A DNA stretch of 64,000 nucleotides from GCA-002282575 sp964606405 (GCA_964606405.1 CAZSGH010000009.1:1-64000), one strand, 5' to 3'. Counted from the stretch's first letter, positions 1-8,237 are shown. Numbers and translations: made by a program. The notes: generated by a model not told the origin, from the letters alone.

Positions 1-71
1 GGGTACTCGATCATATTATTATTGGACGTGGACTGCGTTATGTCTCGTTGGCAGAGTTAGGATATATCTGA
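1..71 (+). CDS. radC: DNA repair protein RadC, C-terminal fragment (5' end outside window)
   Basis: The first 71 bases encode about 22 residues ending in TGA, reading VLDHIIIGRG followed by YVSLAELGYI. This matches the last strand of the RadC/JAB-domain family, where a D-H-(I/V)-I-(I/V)-G segment is followed by a (Y/F)-S-(L/F)-A-E-x-G tail. The catalytic part lies upstream of the window and cannot be judged. The family is a JAMM-fold metalloprotein often annotated as a DNA repair protein, although its biochemical role is unsettled. The reading frame is open from base 3. The gene is followed by a hairpin-rich intergenic repeat. Confidence 0.75.
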   Translation, partial: VLDHIIIGRGLRYVSLAELGYI

Positions 72-96
72 TGAAAAAGAAGCAGCTCTGAAAACG

Positions 97-164
97 CGTC
101 ATTCCCGCGAAAGCGGGAATCCTCTTCTTTGATTTTATGGATCCCCGCATGCGCGGGGATGACG
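97..164. repeat. dRS3-like paired inverted repeat, copy 1
   Basis: Two short hairpins lie head to head: ATTCCCGCGAAAGCGGGAAT (101-120), then a spacer, then ATCCCCGCATGCGCGGGGAT (141-160). CGTC and GACG form the outer ends. The 20-bp unit fits the neisserial dRS3 pattern ATTCCC-N8-GGGAAT. The same architecture recurs at 1476-1543, 19575-19642 and 22426-22492, with a single unit at 14886-14905. It sits between radC and nnrS and could also act as a terminator or mRNA-end hairpin. Confidence 0.85.
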
Positions 165-277
165 TGAAATGCATGCGCGTGAATGACGTGAAATAGGCAT
201 TATTTAAAAACTATCCTAGCAGGATAACGACATAACGATTATGCTAATAGCCATTAAAACGCATAGAGTTCACCAAA

Positions 278-1459
278 ATGATTGATTTGCCACCCATCAA
301 ACCGACCCAGCAACTGAGCAAATACAATCCTTTCGGTTTGGGCTTTCGTCCTTTCTTTTTATTAACAACACTGTGGGGCATTATCGCTATTCTATTATGG
401 GGCGTGATGTTGTTTAGCAATGCCCCAATTCCTCACTATGCCGATGCACTAACATGGCATAAGCATGAAATGCTGATTGGATTGGGCTCTGCACTGGCTG
501 CTGGATTTTTACTCACCGCTGTGCGTAATTGGACAAAAATAGACACCCCAACAGGCACGCATCTGGCACTGCTGACTGCAACTTGGGTAGCTGGGCGACT
601 GGCTTGGACACTGGGGGGAGACAGCTTACCTGCATGGCTGATTATGCTCATCGATTTCGCTTTTTTGCCTTGGCTCACCTACGCTATCGGCTTCCCCATT
701 TGGAAGCGTAAGCAATGGAATCAACTTCCCTTCCCTGTCATTTTACTGACCTTGAGTTTGGCAAATGCGCTCATTTATTTCTCGCTTTGGCAAGGCGTTG
801 ACTGGCTAGAGGTTGCTGGCAAACTGGCAGTTTACGCCTTACTGTCATTGCTAGTGGTTATGGGCGGACGGATTATTCCTTTTTTTACTGAAAAAGGGTG
901 CAATCTACGCTTTAAGCCAACCCCTCGCTTTGTGGTGAGAGGTTATCTCAGCGCGTTTGCGGTGGTTGCATTACTCGACATGAATAACAGCTTGCCACCA
1001 ATAATGGCGCTTTTTGCCTTTGTGGCGGGCGTATTGTTTTGGGCACAACTTTACTACTGGCAAGCTTGGCGTACAGGCAGTAACCCTCTGGTGTGGATAT
1101 TGCACTTAGGCTATGCGGGCATTGGTTTAGGCTTTATGCTCAAAGCGGCATCTGTTATTTGGACAGAACTTTCTCCGCTTGCCATTCATGCCTGGATGAT
1201 GATTACCTTGGGCGGCATTGGGCTGGGCATGATGGCACGCGTATCGCTAGGACATAGCGGCAGAACGCTAACGACCTTACCAGCGATGCGCTGGGCATTT
1301 TCGCTGATGATTGCTGCTGGCATCCTACGATTGTTTGAACCCTTACACCCGATGGCATTACATATTGCCTTGCTGTTATGGACGTTAGCATTAGGGTTGT
1401 TTTTCTGGCGCTATCTCCCTGTGTGGTTACAAACACGGCTAGATGGTCGCCCCGATTAA
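278..1459 (+). CDS. nnrS: NnrS family haem/copper membrane protein
   Basis: A 393-residue polytopic membrane protein of the NnrS family. NnrS proteins are haem- and copper-containing inner-membrane proteins linked to nitric-oxide and nitrosative stress and usually sit in denitrification regulons. Family hallmarks visible are the N-terminal NPFGLGFRPFFL segment (residues 18-29), the WHKHEM motif at 60-65 with two histidines that could bind metal, and a following AAGFLLTAVRNW segment. About ten to twelve hydrophobic helices fill the rest, and the length is normal for the family. The ATG is preceded by a weak GAG ribosome site. No nitric oxide reductase genes are nearby, so the link to NO metabolism comes from the family only. 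Confidence 0.9.
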   Translation: MIDLPPIKPTQQLSKYNPFGLGFRPFFLLTTLWGIIAILLWGVMLFSNAPIPHYADALTWHKHEMLIGLGSALAAGFLLTAVRNWTKIDTPTGTHLALLTATWVAGRLAWTLGGDSLPAWLIMLIDFAFLPWLTYAIGFPIWKRKQWNQLPFPVILLTLSLANALIYFSLWQGVDWLEVAGKLAVYALLSLLVVMGGRIIPFFTEKGCNLRFKPTPRFVVRGYLSAFAVVALLDMNNSLPPIMALFAFVAGVLFWAQLYYWQAWRTGSNPLVWILHLGYAGIGLGFMLKAASVIWTELSPLAIHAWMMITLGGIGLGMMARVSLGHSGRTLTTLPAMRWAFSLMIAAGILRLFEPLHPMALHIALLLWTLALGLFFWRYLPVWLQTRLDGRPD

Positions 1460-1475
1460 CGCTTTTCTAACAAAC

Positions 1476-1543
1476 CGTCATTCCCGCGCAGGCGGGAATC
1501 TATCTTCTTGATGTTATGGATCCCCGCCTTCGCGGGGATGACG
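1476..1543. repeat. dRS3-like paired inverted repeat, copy 2
   Basis: Same architecture as 97-164: CGTC, then ATTCCCGCGCAGGCGGGAAT, then a spacer containing TTATGG, then ATCCCCGCCTTCGCGGGGAT, then GACG. It lies just after the nnrS stop codon, so nnrS is bracketed by two copies in the same orientation. Confidence 0.85.
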
Positions 1544-1679
1544 AAAAGAGGGTTTTTAGATATTTTTCATAGATAAAAGACTATCAACCCCATAGAAAAC
1601 AATCATGACAATCTATCATTTTGACAACCCGTTTTCCATTAGAATGGTATGAGTTTAAACGCCTTTTAAGGATCCAACC

Positions 1680-2075
1680 ATGAGCAAACACAGACCTCAA
1701 ACCTATCCTGGACTAGACAATGACCAGTGGGGCGGATTCACGCATACTGGCGAGATTATTCGCAATGCGCGCATTTTTGGCTTTATTCCCGAGACAGAAA
1801 CCTGCCAAGGTTGGCGCATGGATCAAATCGAAGTCTTGTGGGATAAAGTCAACGACTATTGGGATCAGCATGGCGCACAAGCCAGCAACTTGCCAGCAGA
1901 TGTGTTCGTCAAATTTGAGCGCACCCATAACGATGCCTTAGAAAAGGCTAAAGCGATGGGCTGGACACCTGAGGACTGGTTAACGGCATCGGACTTCGAT
2001 GGCTGGATTAAAGAAGAAGAATTAGATGACCTGATGCCACCCGAATGGCTAGAACGGGCTGAGCGCCATCGATAA
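1680..2075 (+). CDS. Conserved hypothetical protein (131 aa)
   Basis: A 131-residue soluble, acidic protein that I cannot assign to a named family. It is rich in Trp (WGGF, CQGWRM, VLWDKVNDYW, MGWTPEDW, DGWI, PEWLERAE) and has no signal peptide or membrane helix. The ATG follows GGATCC with a GGA ribosome site 6-7 bases upstream, and codon use resembles its neighbours. It is 220 bases downstream of nnrS on the same strand, with a dRS3-like hairpin pair between them, so co-transcription is uncertain. Expression as a real gene is likely; its function is unknown. Confidence 0.7.
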   Translation: MSKHRPQTYPGLDNDQWGGFTHTGEIIRNARIFGFIPETETCQGWRMDQIEVLWDKVNDYWDQHGAQASNLPADVFVKFERTHNDALEKAKAMGWTPEDWLTASDFDGWIKEEELDDLMPPEWLERAERHR

Positions 2076-2090
2076 TAATGCAATCAACAG

Positions 2091-2122
2091 ACTGATCTTT
2101 CATTCATCAATGAAAGATCAGT
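2091..2122. terminator. Perfect 12-bp stem hairpin after the 131-aa gene
   Basis: ACTGATCTTTCA (2091-2102) and TGAAAGATCAGT (2111-2122) are perfect reverse complements with an 8-base loop. The hairpin sits 16 bases after the stop codon of the upstream gene. There is no strong U tract on either side, so termination is plausible but not proven. It could also protect the mRNA 3' end. Confidence 0.5.
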
Positions 2123-2163
2123 ACCCACAAGCCCCTGCCCAACTTCATCATCCCAAGTTTTTC

Positions 2164-2337
2164 TCACACAATGCCTGAAACGATGGCGACAACTACCGCG
2201 CCAGAAGCTGACGATACCGATAAGTTAGTGGTAAGATCATAGATCAAAAAGTGATTGCATAAAGATTACGCTGATGCAAAACCAAATGATGCTAGAAATA
2301 ACGAAACAAGCGACTTAATAAACTTAACACTAAGCAT
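2164..2337 (-). pseudogene. Possible small exported-protein gene interrupted by one in-frame stop
   Basis: On the minus strand, ATG at 2337 follows a good AAGGA-type ribosome site (GGACAAAGGA). It opens a 23-codon reading frame ending in TAA (2266-2268). The peptide MLSVKFIKSLVSLFLASFG ending in FASA looks exactly like a signal peptide with an A-x-A cleavage site. The same frame stays open after the stop for another 33 codons, ending at 2164, and that part reads SVSSASGAVVVAIVSGIV near its end. One base change would restore a 57-codon exported mini-protein. It could be a decayed gene, a sequencing error, or chance. Confidence 0.3.
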
Positions 2338-2411
2338 TCCTTTGTCCTTGTTTTGGCGTATTATTTGCTAAGTTTAAGAATTATCTCGTTATTACCACTG
2401 GGAATACTGTT

Positions 2412-3569
2412 ATGTTTGGCTGGCTTAATCGTAACGAACAAGAGCAACATATAGAAATTCAACGCTTAACGTTGGAAAACGCGCAGTTGCGTCGTGAGTT
2501 AGAACAACTCAAGCACGAACAACTCTCAAGCGCGAAGCTTAACGTAGCACGCAGTGAATCTCAGGATGACAGCGCTCAGGTCACCACCGCTTTCTATACT
2601 GCACTCAATACTTATGCAGACAGCATCAATATCATGCAAACAGCCCTGTACGATCTGCATGATAGTACGCAAGATGATCATCTTCCGATTCTTGAATCGA
2701 AAGGAAAATCGGAAACAACTCGAGAGAATGTTCGTACCATTACCAATGGCATGACCAATCTAAGTGGCGATATGCAAGATGCCGCACAAATGATTAACAC
2801 CTTAAATGCACGCGCGGCTGAAATCGGCGGCATCATCAACATCATTGCCGAAATTTCTGAACAAACCAATCTATTGGCACTTAACGCAGCCATCGAGGCT
2901 GCGCGTGCAGGTGAAGCAGGTCGCGGCTTTGCCGTCGTTGCCGATGAAGTTCGCGTACTCTCGCACAAAACAGCACAAGCAACGGCTAACATTGCCAACC
3001 TTGTTCGTCAAATTCAAAACGAGGTAGCTCGTTCACAGTACCATATCGAACAAGCAACAAGTCATTCTGTCGCACTAAGCAAAGTAGGCAACAATGCAGA
3101 ACAATCATTAACAGAGTTGATTGACATCACAGAGGGCATGAAAAACCTAATCAACGCGAATACCTTGCGCATGTTTGTCAACACGGCCAAAATGGATCAT
3201 CTCGCATTCAAAATGGACATTTATCGCGTGTTTATGGGACTACTGCAGACCAAGGCATCCGAAATCAGCACCGACCACAACTGTCGCTTAGGAGAATGGT
3301 ACTATCATGGTGCTGGTGTGCGTTGTTATTCTAAACTGGATGGTTACCAACAAGTCAAACCATCACACAAACTCATTCATGACGCAGCCGCTCGTGCGCT
3401 CACCCTTTTAGATCAAGGCAACAAACTCGGCGCGGCCAAAGCATTGCAGGAAATGGAGCTTGCCAGCCTTGATGTGTTAAAACATTTAGAAACCATTGCT
3501 GTTGCAGGTTATCAACACAAAAACATCTTGTGCGAACTCGGCAAAGACGACGATTACATTATTAAATAA
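2412..3569 (+). CDS. Cytosolic methyl-accepting chemotaxis protein with C-terminal CZB zinc domain
   Basis: A 385-residue chemoreceptor without transmembrane segments. Residues 10-45 form a coiled coil (ENAQLRRELEQLKHEQ). The conserved receptor tip QTNLLALNAAIEAARAGE, followed by GRGFAVVADEVRVLS, lies around residues 145-180. From about 253 a CZB (chemoreceptor zinc-binding) domain follows: KMDHLAFKMDIYR, then CRLGEWYYHGAG, then KPSHKLIHDAA. These supply the His/Cys/His/His ligand set expected for zinc. Known CZB receptors of this type are soluble and can sense zinc or oxidants such as hypochlorite; the ligand here is inference. The receptor is short, with a reduced adaptation region. ATG follows GGGAATACTGTT. 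Confidence 0.9.
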   Translation: MFGWLNRNEQEQHIEIQRLTLENAQLRRELEQLKHEQLSSAKLNVARSESQDDSAQVTTAFYTALNTYADSINIMQTALYDLHDSTQDDHLPILESKGKSETTRENVRTITNGMTNLSGDMQDAAQMINTLNARAAEIGGIINIIAEISEQTNLLALNAAIEAARAGEAGRGFAVVADEVRVLSHKTAQATANIANLVRQIQNEVARSQYHIEQATSHSVALSKVGNNAEQSLTELIDITEGMKNLINANTLRMFVNTAKMDHLAFKMDIYRVFMGLLQTKASEISTDHNCRLGEWYYHGAGVRCYSKLDGYQQVKPSHKLIHDAAARALTLLDQGNKLGAAKALQEMELASLDVLKHLETIAVAGYQHKNILCELGKDDDYIIK

Positions 3570-3589
3570 TCGCAACCGCCCAACCTCAC

Positions 3590-3973
3590 TCACAACATGC
3601 GTGGAATTTGCGACGAATGATGATGCACAATCGGGCTTTGCTTGCTCATATCGAGCATATAACTGAATCTTGCTTCAAAATTAAGCAACTCATCGTCAAC
3701 AGTAAAGCGCCAGTTATACAAGCCACTTAAAACAAATAACGCATCGCTAATTGATTGCACCGTTAAGGTTTTATCGTGCAATACAATACTCAATCCTTCC
3801 CTCGCACCCAAACGCTCGAAATAGTCGCGCAATTTGTCTGGCGTATTGAGCATACGGTTAGAAAAGGTCGGAATGAGTACGGCTTTTTCATCGTACAAAG
3901 ACAAGAGCAACTCAACATCTGCCGTATTCACGCCTTGCATCCATTGTTCAATCACATCATTGGGGGTTTTCAT
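3590..3973 (-). CDS. NTF2-like / SnoaL-fold small protein (DUF4440/CaMKII-association type)
   Basis: A 127-residue single-domain protein with the NTF2-like cone-fold pattern. An N-terminal helix pair (DVIEQWMQGVNTADVELLLSLY) is followed by DEKAVLIPTFS, a middle LRDYFERL helix, and C-terminal strands with ARFSYMLD and IVHHHSSQIP. The HHxSSxxP ending is typical of the group annotated SgcJ/EcaC or CaMKII-association-domain-like. Such proteins bind small ligands or are minor enzymes, and no specific substrate can be named. The ATG has an AGGAAG ribosome site. The gene converges with the CZB receptor gene, leaving 20 bases between their stop codons. Confidence 0.75.
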   Translation of the reverse strand: MKTPNDVIEQWMQGVNTADVELLLSLYDEKAVLIPTFSNRMLNTPDKLRDYFERLGAREGLSIVLHDKTLTVQSISDALFVLSGLYNWRFTVDDELLNFEARFSYMLDMSKQSPIVHHHSSQIPRML

Positions 3974-4008
3974 TATTTCTTCCTATTTAACTCAGCACAT
4001 CAGGGAAC

Positions 4009-4150
4009 ATCTAAAAACCTAGCTTCGCTTGTTTTTAGATTTCCCAAATTTGTTTTTTAACTGAAGGAAGGGCTTAATCAATGGGTTACATATTATTTTC
4101 AGAGCCCCCCTTCCTCCAGACCTCCTACCTATTGGTTTTTTAGAAATGCC
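4009..4150 (+). mobile_element. MITE-like repeat, copy 1
   Basis: About 142 bp of non-coding sequence that recurs at 37094-37232 and, inverted and more diverged, at 19397-19567. The ends are inverted repeats: GGGAACATCTAAAAACC at 4003-4019 against the reverse complement of GGTTTTTTAGAAATGCCC (4134-4151). Just inside the left end is a hairpin, CTAAAAACC...GTTTTTAG, with a GCTTCGCT loop. The core contains CTGAAGGAAGGGC, GGGTTACAT and CCCCTTCCTCCAGACCTCC. There is no coding capacity, as in a miniature inverted-repeat element. No transposase source is visible in the window. Confidence 0.6.
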
Positions 4151-4183
4151 CATCATGCATAAAGGCATTGCAAGCGCCCAATA

Positions 4184-4208
4184 AAAAAGCGAGAAATTCT
4201 CGCTTTTT
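4184..4208. terminator. Bidirectional terminator downstream of minus-strand cbbO
   Basis: The palindrome AAAAAGCGAGA / TCTCGCTTTTT has a 3-base loop and runs of A and T at the two ends. It lies 11 bases beyond the cbbO stop codon and can end transcription of the cbbLSQO operon coming from the right. Confidence 0.75.
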
Positions 4209-4218
4209 AGGTTAGTGT

Positions 4219-6576
4219 TTATTTGGTCAACGACATAAACAACTGTGGTAACTTCTCGGGAAGTTTTTGCACGTTATCGACCACCGCATACATCTTATCG
4301 CCAAAAATGCGCGACACATAAGTATCGGCATGCGGGTCTAAGCTAATGCAGTAAGGCGTAATGCCTTGCGATTTCAATTCTTCAACCGCTTTTTTGGCAT
4401 CGAAACGCAAGTGTTGCGGATCATCGACATCGATGTCGGCTGGTTCTCCGTCAGTAATCACCAGCATTAGCTTTTTCTGCGCTTGCTGTTTACCCAAGTG
4501 CTTACCTGCATGACGCATCGCTGCGCCCATACGAGTAGACAGTTGACCCGTCATGCCTGCCAAACGCGCTTGCGCATGCTCATCCCACTGCTCAAAGTAA
4601 TCTTTAAAGCGGTAATACTGCACATCATGACGAGAATCGGACGCAAAGCCATGCACCGCAAAACGATCACCAATACCATCAAGCGCCCAAGCTAACAAGG
4701 CGGTTGCCTCCTTGGTCAGTTGCAAAATACTCTTATCGCTACCACGCACTAAATCGTTGGTCGATTGCGACAAGTCCATCAGCACCATCACCGCCACATC
4801 ACGATGTTTTTGAATGCGACGCATTTGGATACGATCATCGGGGGTATTGCCCATACGCAAATCAATCATCGCCCGCACGGCGGCATCTAAATCGAGGTCG
4901 TCGCCTTCGGTTTGTTTGCGTTCGATTTGCAACCCACGCGGTTGTAACATATCAATAATGTGCTTTAAGCGCGTAGCAACGCCTTTGTGGTCGCGCAAAA
5001 TGTTATCGACTTCGTTACGATCACCACGCGGTAAACGACGCTCGTACACTGTTGCCCAATCGGGACGGTGAACCTGCACTTGGTAATCCCATTCGGGATA
5101 GTGGAAAGGTCCTAAGATAGGTTCTTTGCCTTCCAAATCATTAAAGCTAACGCCATTATCTTCGTACTGGTAAAGCTCGGTCGATAATACCAACACTTCA
5201 CCATCGTCTTCCATGTCACCCGTCATTTCGGAGTCGATTTCGTTAATAAACTCCATCAACCCCACATGACGACGCTCAGCACGCTGACTGGCTGGCGTAT
5301 AGTCTTTACCACCGCCTTCCCAATCGAGTTCGGCAAAGTCCCAGATAAAACGGTTATCATCACGATAAACAATCGGCAACCCCGCCATCACCGTCGATGA
5401 CAAACGCGCTTGCATCTTGCTTAACAACTGACCGCAATAGGTCACGCCCAAATCCCATGCCATCTGATTGTCATCGGCTTTGGTTTGCATGGCTTCGCGG
5501 AAGCGTCCAATCCAATCACGCTGTAATTCCGTGGGGGCAACAAAGTCTTCATCTAACAAGCCACGACTGAGCAGTAACAAGTCCGCTAAAAACGGCTCTT
5601 GCGCCTGAATCTGTTCTGGCGTTGGCATCAAGGATAACCACAGGTTTTTTAAGCCAGGGAAGCGTGCCACCGCATTCGCCTCGACACGCGCATCTTCGAA
5701 TACCGCCACACAAATACGTTGAAACATATTTAGGTTGTCTGCCTGAATCGCAGCCTTGGTGTACATAATGTGCGCTGCCGTGTGCGCGGCAACCGCACGG
5801 TAGACTTCCATACCGCTAATGCCATCAATATCATCATAAGCATCGGGTACAAACACCGCGCCTTTTTCGATGTAAGGCTTGTAACCTTCTTTGTTTTCGT
5901 AGTCGCCAGACGTCGGACGCAAGTAAAACTCACGATTCCAAAAAGCACGCAAATACATTTGCAACTTACGTTGCGCGTCGATAAATAACACCCCACGACG
6001 CTGAGACTGAATCATACTGTGTGCATCGGCAGACTCTAACGAAAAATAGGCAATTTGCGCGGTAAAATCACGACGATAGGTTTCTGCGCCATACATCACC
6101 CAACGACGTAGCCCACCTAAGGTCAACAGCGTTAATAGGTGATCGACATTGGCTAAAAACGGACGCAAACCACGCGGTGCTAAAGCAACCATGCGCTCAA
6201 GCAGACTTAAATAACCCTTAAATACGGCAATGTCGCCCAAACGCTTCGATGCCATCGGCATACTCGACACCATCAGCGCCAGCACAGGACCGGAGGTTTG
6301 CGAGGCAAGCTTGAGCAATACCAGCACGATTTCACCCACCGCATCTTCACCAATCTCGCGTGCCACTTCGGGCATGTTTTCGAGATACGAAACGAGCAAA
6401 TCTTCGCCTTTGCCCAAATTGCAGAGCGCATCGACCCCGTCCAGATAGGTCTGAATGCCATTGGGTGACATGACACGCTGGGCTTCTTCAATGCTACCCT
6501 CTAGTGCATCGCGCACAATGTGCGATTTTTGCGCACAGCTTAAACCAGCAATAAAGGCTTGAATATCAATCGACAT
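4219..6576 (-). CDS. cbbO: RuBisCO activase adaptor CbbO (form I-linked copy)
   Basis: A 785-residue CbbO protein, the adaptor subunit that recruits the CbbQ AAA+ hexamer to inhibited RuBisCO. The C-terminal von Willebrand A domain carries the MIDAS motif DLSQS at 601-605, with downstream STRMGAAMRHAG and ITDGEPAD segments. The N-terminal half (QAFIAGLSCAQKSHIV onwards) is the long helical CbbO region. An upstream ATG at 6657 is in frame. I chose ATG at 6576 because GGAGAAAG lies just before it and MSIDIQAF matches the length of the second CbbO here. It is the last gene of cbbL-cbbS-cbbQ-cbbO. The family role is established in other autotrophs; pairing with CbbLS is inferred from position. 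Confidence 0.93.
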   Translation of the reverse strand: MSIDIQAFIAGLSCAQKSHIVRDALEGSIEEAQRVMSPNGIQTYLDGVDALCNLGKGEDLLVSYLENMPEVAREIGEDAVGEIVLVLLKLASQTSGPVLALMVSSMPMASKRLGDIAVFKGYLSLLERMVALAPRGLRPFLANVDHLLTLLTLGGLRRWVMYGAETYRRDFTAQIAYFSLESADAHSMIQSQRRGVLFIDAQRKLQMYLRAFWNREFYLRPTSGDYENKEGYKPYIEKGAVFVPDAYDDIDGISGMEVYRAVAAHTAAHIMYTKAAIQADNLNMFQRICVAVFEDARVEANAVARFPGLKNLWLSLMPTPEQIQAQEPFLADLLLLSRGLLDEDFVAPTELQRDWIGRFREAMQTKADDNQMAWDLGVTYCGQLLSKMQARLSSTVMAGLPIVYRDDNRFIWDFAELDWEGGGKDYTPASQRAERRHVGLMEFINEIDSEMTGDMEDDGEVLVLSTELYQYEDNGVSFNDLEGKEPILGPFHYPEWDYQVQVHRPDWATVYERRLPRGDRNEVDNILRDHKGVATRLKHIIDMLQPRGLQIERKQTEGDDLDLDAAVRAMIDLRMGNTPDDRIQMRRIQKHRDVAVMVLMDLSQSTNDLVRGSDKSILQLTKEATALLAWALDGIGDRFAVHGFASDSRHDVQYYRFKDYFEQWDEHAQARLAGMTGQLSTRMGAAMRHAGKHLGKQQAQKKLMLVITDGEPADIDVDDPQHLRFDAKKAVEELKSQGITPYCISLDPHADTYVSRIFGDKMYAVVDNVQKLPEKLPQLFMSLTK

Positions 6577-6638
6577 AATTCTTTCTCCGAACGGGAGGTT
6601 TCGACGCAACAAAACCGTTATGAGCAGTTGAAGTTCGC

Positions 6639-6720
6639 GGCGCAAGGCGCGCAACACAAGGAATGTACACTAGTACATGACGCATGTGTGAGCACCGCAG
6701 TAACAAAGAAATTCAGCTGC
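6639..6720. repeat. Intergenic repeat between cbbQ and cbbO, copy A
   Basis: About 80 bp containing GGCGCAAGG, ACACAAGGAATGTACAC, TAGTACATGACGCA, GAGCACCG and AGTAACAA. The same succession occurs at 7711-7795 between cbbS and cbbQ. A short palindrome centres on TGTAC-N4-GTACA. The identity of the two copies within one operon suggests a shared RNA or DNA function, or a common mobile origin. Confidence 0.6.
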
Positions 6721-6730
6721 GCAATAGGTT

Positions 6731-7534
6731 TTAGAAGAATGTTGCAATCGTTGCATCCAATGTATCGCGAATATCCGCATCATCCGTAATCGGACGCACC
6801 ATCGCCATCTTACAAGCCGACTTAGGCTCAACACCTTTCGCAATCAATTTGCCAGCATAGATACATAGACGTGTTGAAATACCCTCGTCTAAGCCATGAC
6901 CTTTAAGGTTACGCGCCCGCTGGGCAATCTGCACCAACTTTTCAGCATCCCCTAAGCTGATGCCTGCTTCTCGGCTAATGACTTTCGCTTCGGTCACTTC
7001 ACTAGGGTAATCAAAATCAAAGCCTGCAAAACGCTGTTTGGTCGATTGCTTCAAATCTTTCATCAGGTTTTGATAGCCTGGGTTGTACGAAATCACCAAC
7101 TGAAAATCAGGGTGCGCTTCGACCAACTCGCCCTTCTTGTCAATTGGCAAAGTACGACGGTGGTCGGTTAGCGGGTGAATTACCACAGTCGTGTCTTGAC
7201 GCGCTTCAACGATTTCATCGAGGTAGCAAATCGCGCCCATACGTGCTGCCAAGGTCAACGGACCATCTTGCCAACGCGTACCGTCTTTATCTAACAACCA
7301 ACGACCGACCAAATCAGCCGCCGTCATGTCTTCGTTACATGCCACCGTAATGAGCGGCTTACCCAAACGCCACGCCATATATTCCACAAAACGTGACTTA
7401 CCACAACCCGTTGGTCCTTTGAGCATCACGGGCAAACGGTTTTCATAAGCCGCTTCGTACAGGGCAATTTCATCTTCTTGGGGTTCGTAATAAGGCTCTT
7501 TGGTCACACGGTATTGAGCAAGTAAGTCAGACAT
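6731..7534 (-). CDS. cbbQ: RuBisCO activase AAA+ ATPase CbbQ (form I-linked copy)
   Basis: A 267-residue MoxR-type AAA+ ATPase. Walker A GPTGCGKS is at residues 40-47 and Walker B AICYLDEI at 101-108, with HPLTDHRRTLPID and an S-Y-N-P-G-Y sensor-1 region following. Hexameric CbbQ uses ATP to remodel RuBisCO active sites blocked by sugar phosphates, guided by CbbO. The ATG at 7534 has AGGAGA seven bases upstream. It lies third in cbbLSQO, and the gap from cbbS (273 bp) contains a terminator-like hairpin and a repeat, so it is probably expressed below the level of cbbLS. It resembles the second CbbQ at 11750-12562 throughout. Confidence 0.95.
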   Translation of the reverse strand: MSDLLAQYRVTKEPYYEPQEDEIALYEAAYENRLPVMLKGPTGCGKSRFVEYMAWRLGKPLITVACNEDMTAADLVGRWLLDKDGTRWQDGPLTLAARMGAICYLDEIVEARQDTTVVIHPLTDHRRTLPIDKKGELVEAHPDFQLVISYNPGYQNLMKDLKQSTKQRFAGFDFDYPSEVTEAKVISREAGISLGDAEKLVQIAQRARNLKGHGLDEGISTRLCIYAGKLIAKGVEPKSACKMAMVRPITDDADIRDTLDATIATFF

Positions 7535-7564
7535 GATGGCTCTCCTAAGTGAAAAATGAATTTT

Positions 7565-7607
7565 TTATCAGTGACAACACACTCAGCCAATGCATTGTCA
7601 GTGATAA
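7565..7607. promoter_or_regulatory. Long imperfect inverted repeat upstream of cbbQ
   Basis: TTATCAGTGACAA (7565-7577) pairs with TTGTCAGTGATAA (7595-7607) with one mismatch over 13 bp and a 17-base loop. It lies between the cbbS terminator and the cbbQ ribosome site. It could stabilise the processed cbbQO message or bind a regulator. It is not followed by a U tract. Confidence 0.4.
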
Positions 7608-7636
7608 AAAACCCCAAACACTGCTGCTTGGGGTTA
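7605..7636 (-). terminator. Intrinsic terminator/attenuator between cbbS and cbbQ
   Basis: Read on the minus strand, AACCCCAA and TTGGGGTT form a stem around a 10-base loop, immediately followed by TTTTTT. It would end most cbbLS transcripts and let a fraction read into cbbQO, fitting the need for far more RuBisCO than activase. Confidence 0.75.
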
Positions 7637-7710
7637 AATTAGCATTTATTGTGCAGCGACAATAATTACCTGCTAGAGGTTAAGGTGTCGGTGAGCGACG
7701 ATGAGTAGTA

Positions 7711-7795
7711 GGCGCAAGGAACGCAGAACAAGGAATGTACATAAAGTACATGACACAGTTCGAGTACCGAGGCAACAACCTAATCATGTCGCGCA
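7711..7795. repeat. Intergenic repeat between cbbS and cbbQ, copy B
   Basis: About 85 bp matching 6639-6720: GGCGCAAGG, ACAAGGAATGTACAT, AGTACATGACACA, GAGTACCG and GCAACAA in the same order. It begins about 75 bases past the cbbS terminator stem, as plus-strand coordinates run, and ends just before the cbbS stop codon. Confidence 0.6.
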
Positions 7796-7807
7796 ACCAG
7801 CATTAAC

Positions 7808-8164
7808 TTATTTTGTGTTTCCACGGTAAATAACCATCGAAGCACCTTGCGACTGCTTGAAGTTATCGTAACCGATTAAACGGACGTGGTTACCTGGGTT
7901 AGCATCTTTACATGCTTTGCATTCACCCAAAATGGTATCGATATCTGTTTCGCCGAACAATGGCAGCTTCCACATATACCAGTAGTTATCCATTAGGTAT
8001 TCTGGTTCGATATGTTCTACCGCTGGGTTCCAGCCTTTAGAAACAATATAGGCCACTTGCTTACGAATTTCTTCGTCAGTCATCGCAGGCAAGTAAGAGA
8101 AAGTCTCGAACTTACGTGTCGAAGGGTCAGACAAACGTGACTTGTAATCTTGCATTTCGCTCAT
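7808..8164 (-). CDS. cbbS: RuBisCO small subunit, form I
   Basis: A 118-residue form I small subunit. Visible family features are FETFSYLPAMTDEEIRKQV near the N terminus, the GWNPAVEHIEPEYLMDNYWYMWKLP core, and a C-terminal HVRLIGYDNFKQSQGASMVIYR. Eight copies cap the CbbL octamer and tune specificity. Its ATG has a clean GAGGTG ribosome site. It follows cbbL by 73 bp on the same strand and is followed by a terminator/attenuator. Confidence 0.97.
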   Translation of the reverse strand: MSEMQDYKSRLSDPSTRKFETFSYLPAMTDEEIRKQVAYIVSKGWNPAVEHIEPEYLMDNYWYMWKLPLFGETDIDTILGECKACKDANPGNHVRLIGYDNFKQSQGASMVIYRGNTK

Positions 8165-8237
8165 TTTTTCACCTCAAAAAATTAAATATGGTGTTTAGTG
8201 AGGGTTCTCATCATACAATTCAGAGAACCCAAACGCA

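Noticed and set aside
97..164. CRISPR-like repeat array
   Set aside because: The repeats are paired hairpins at scattered single sites, not regularly spaced direct repeats with spacers, and no cas genes are present.
5730..5996. 88-codon frame inside cbbO in another phase
   Set aside because: A shadow of the strongly coding cbbO frame, with no ribosome site and low-quality composition.
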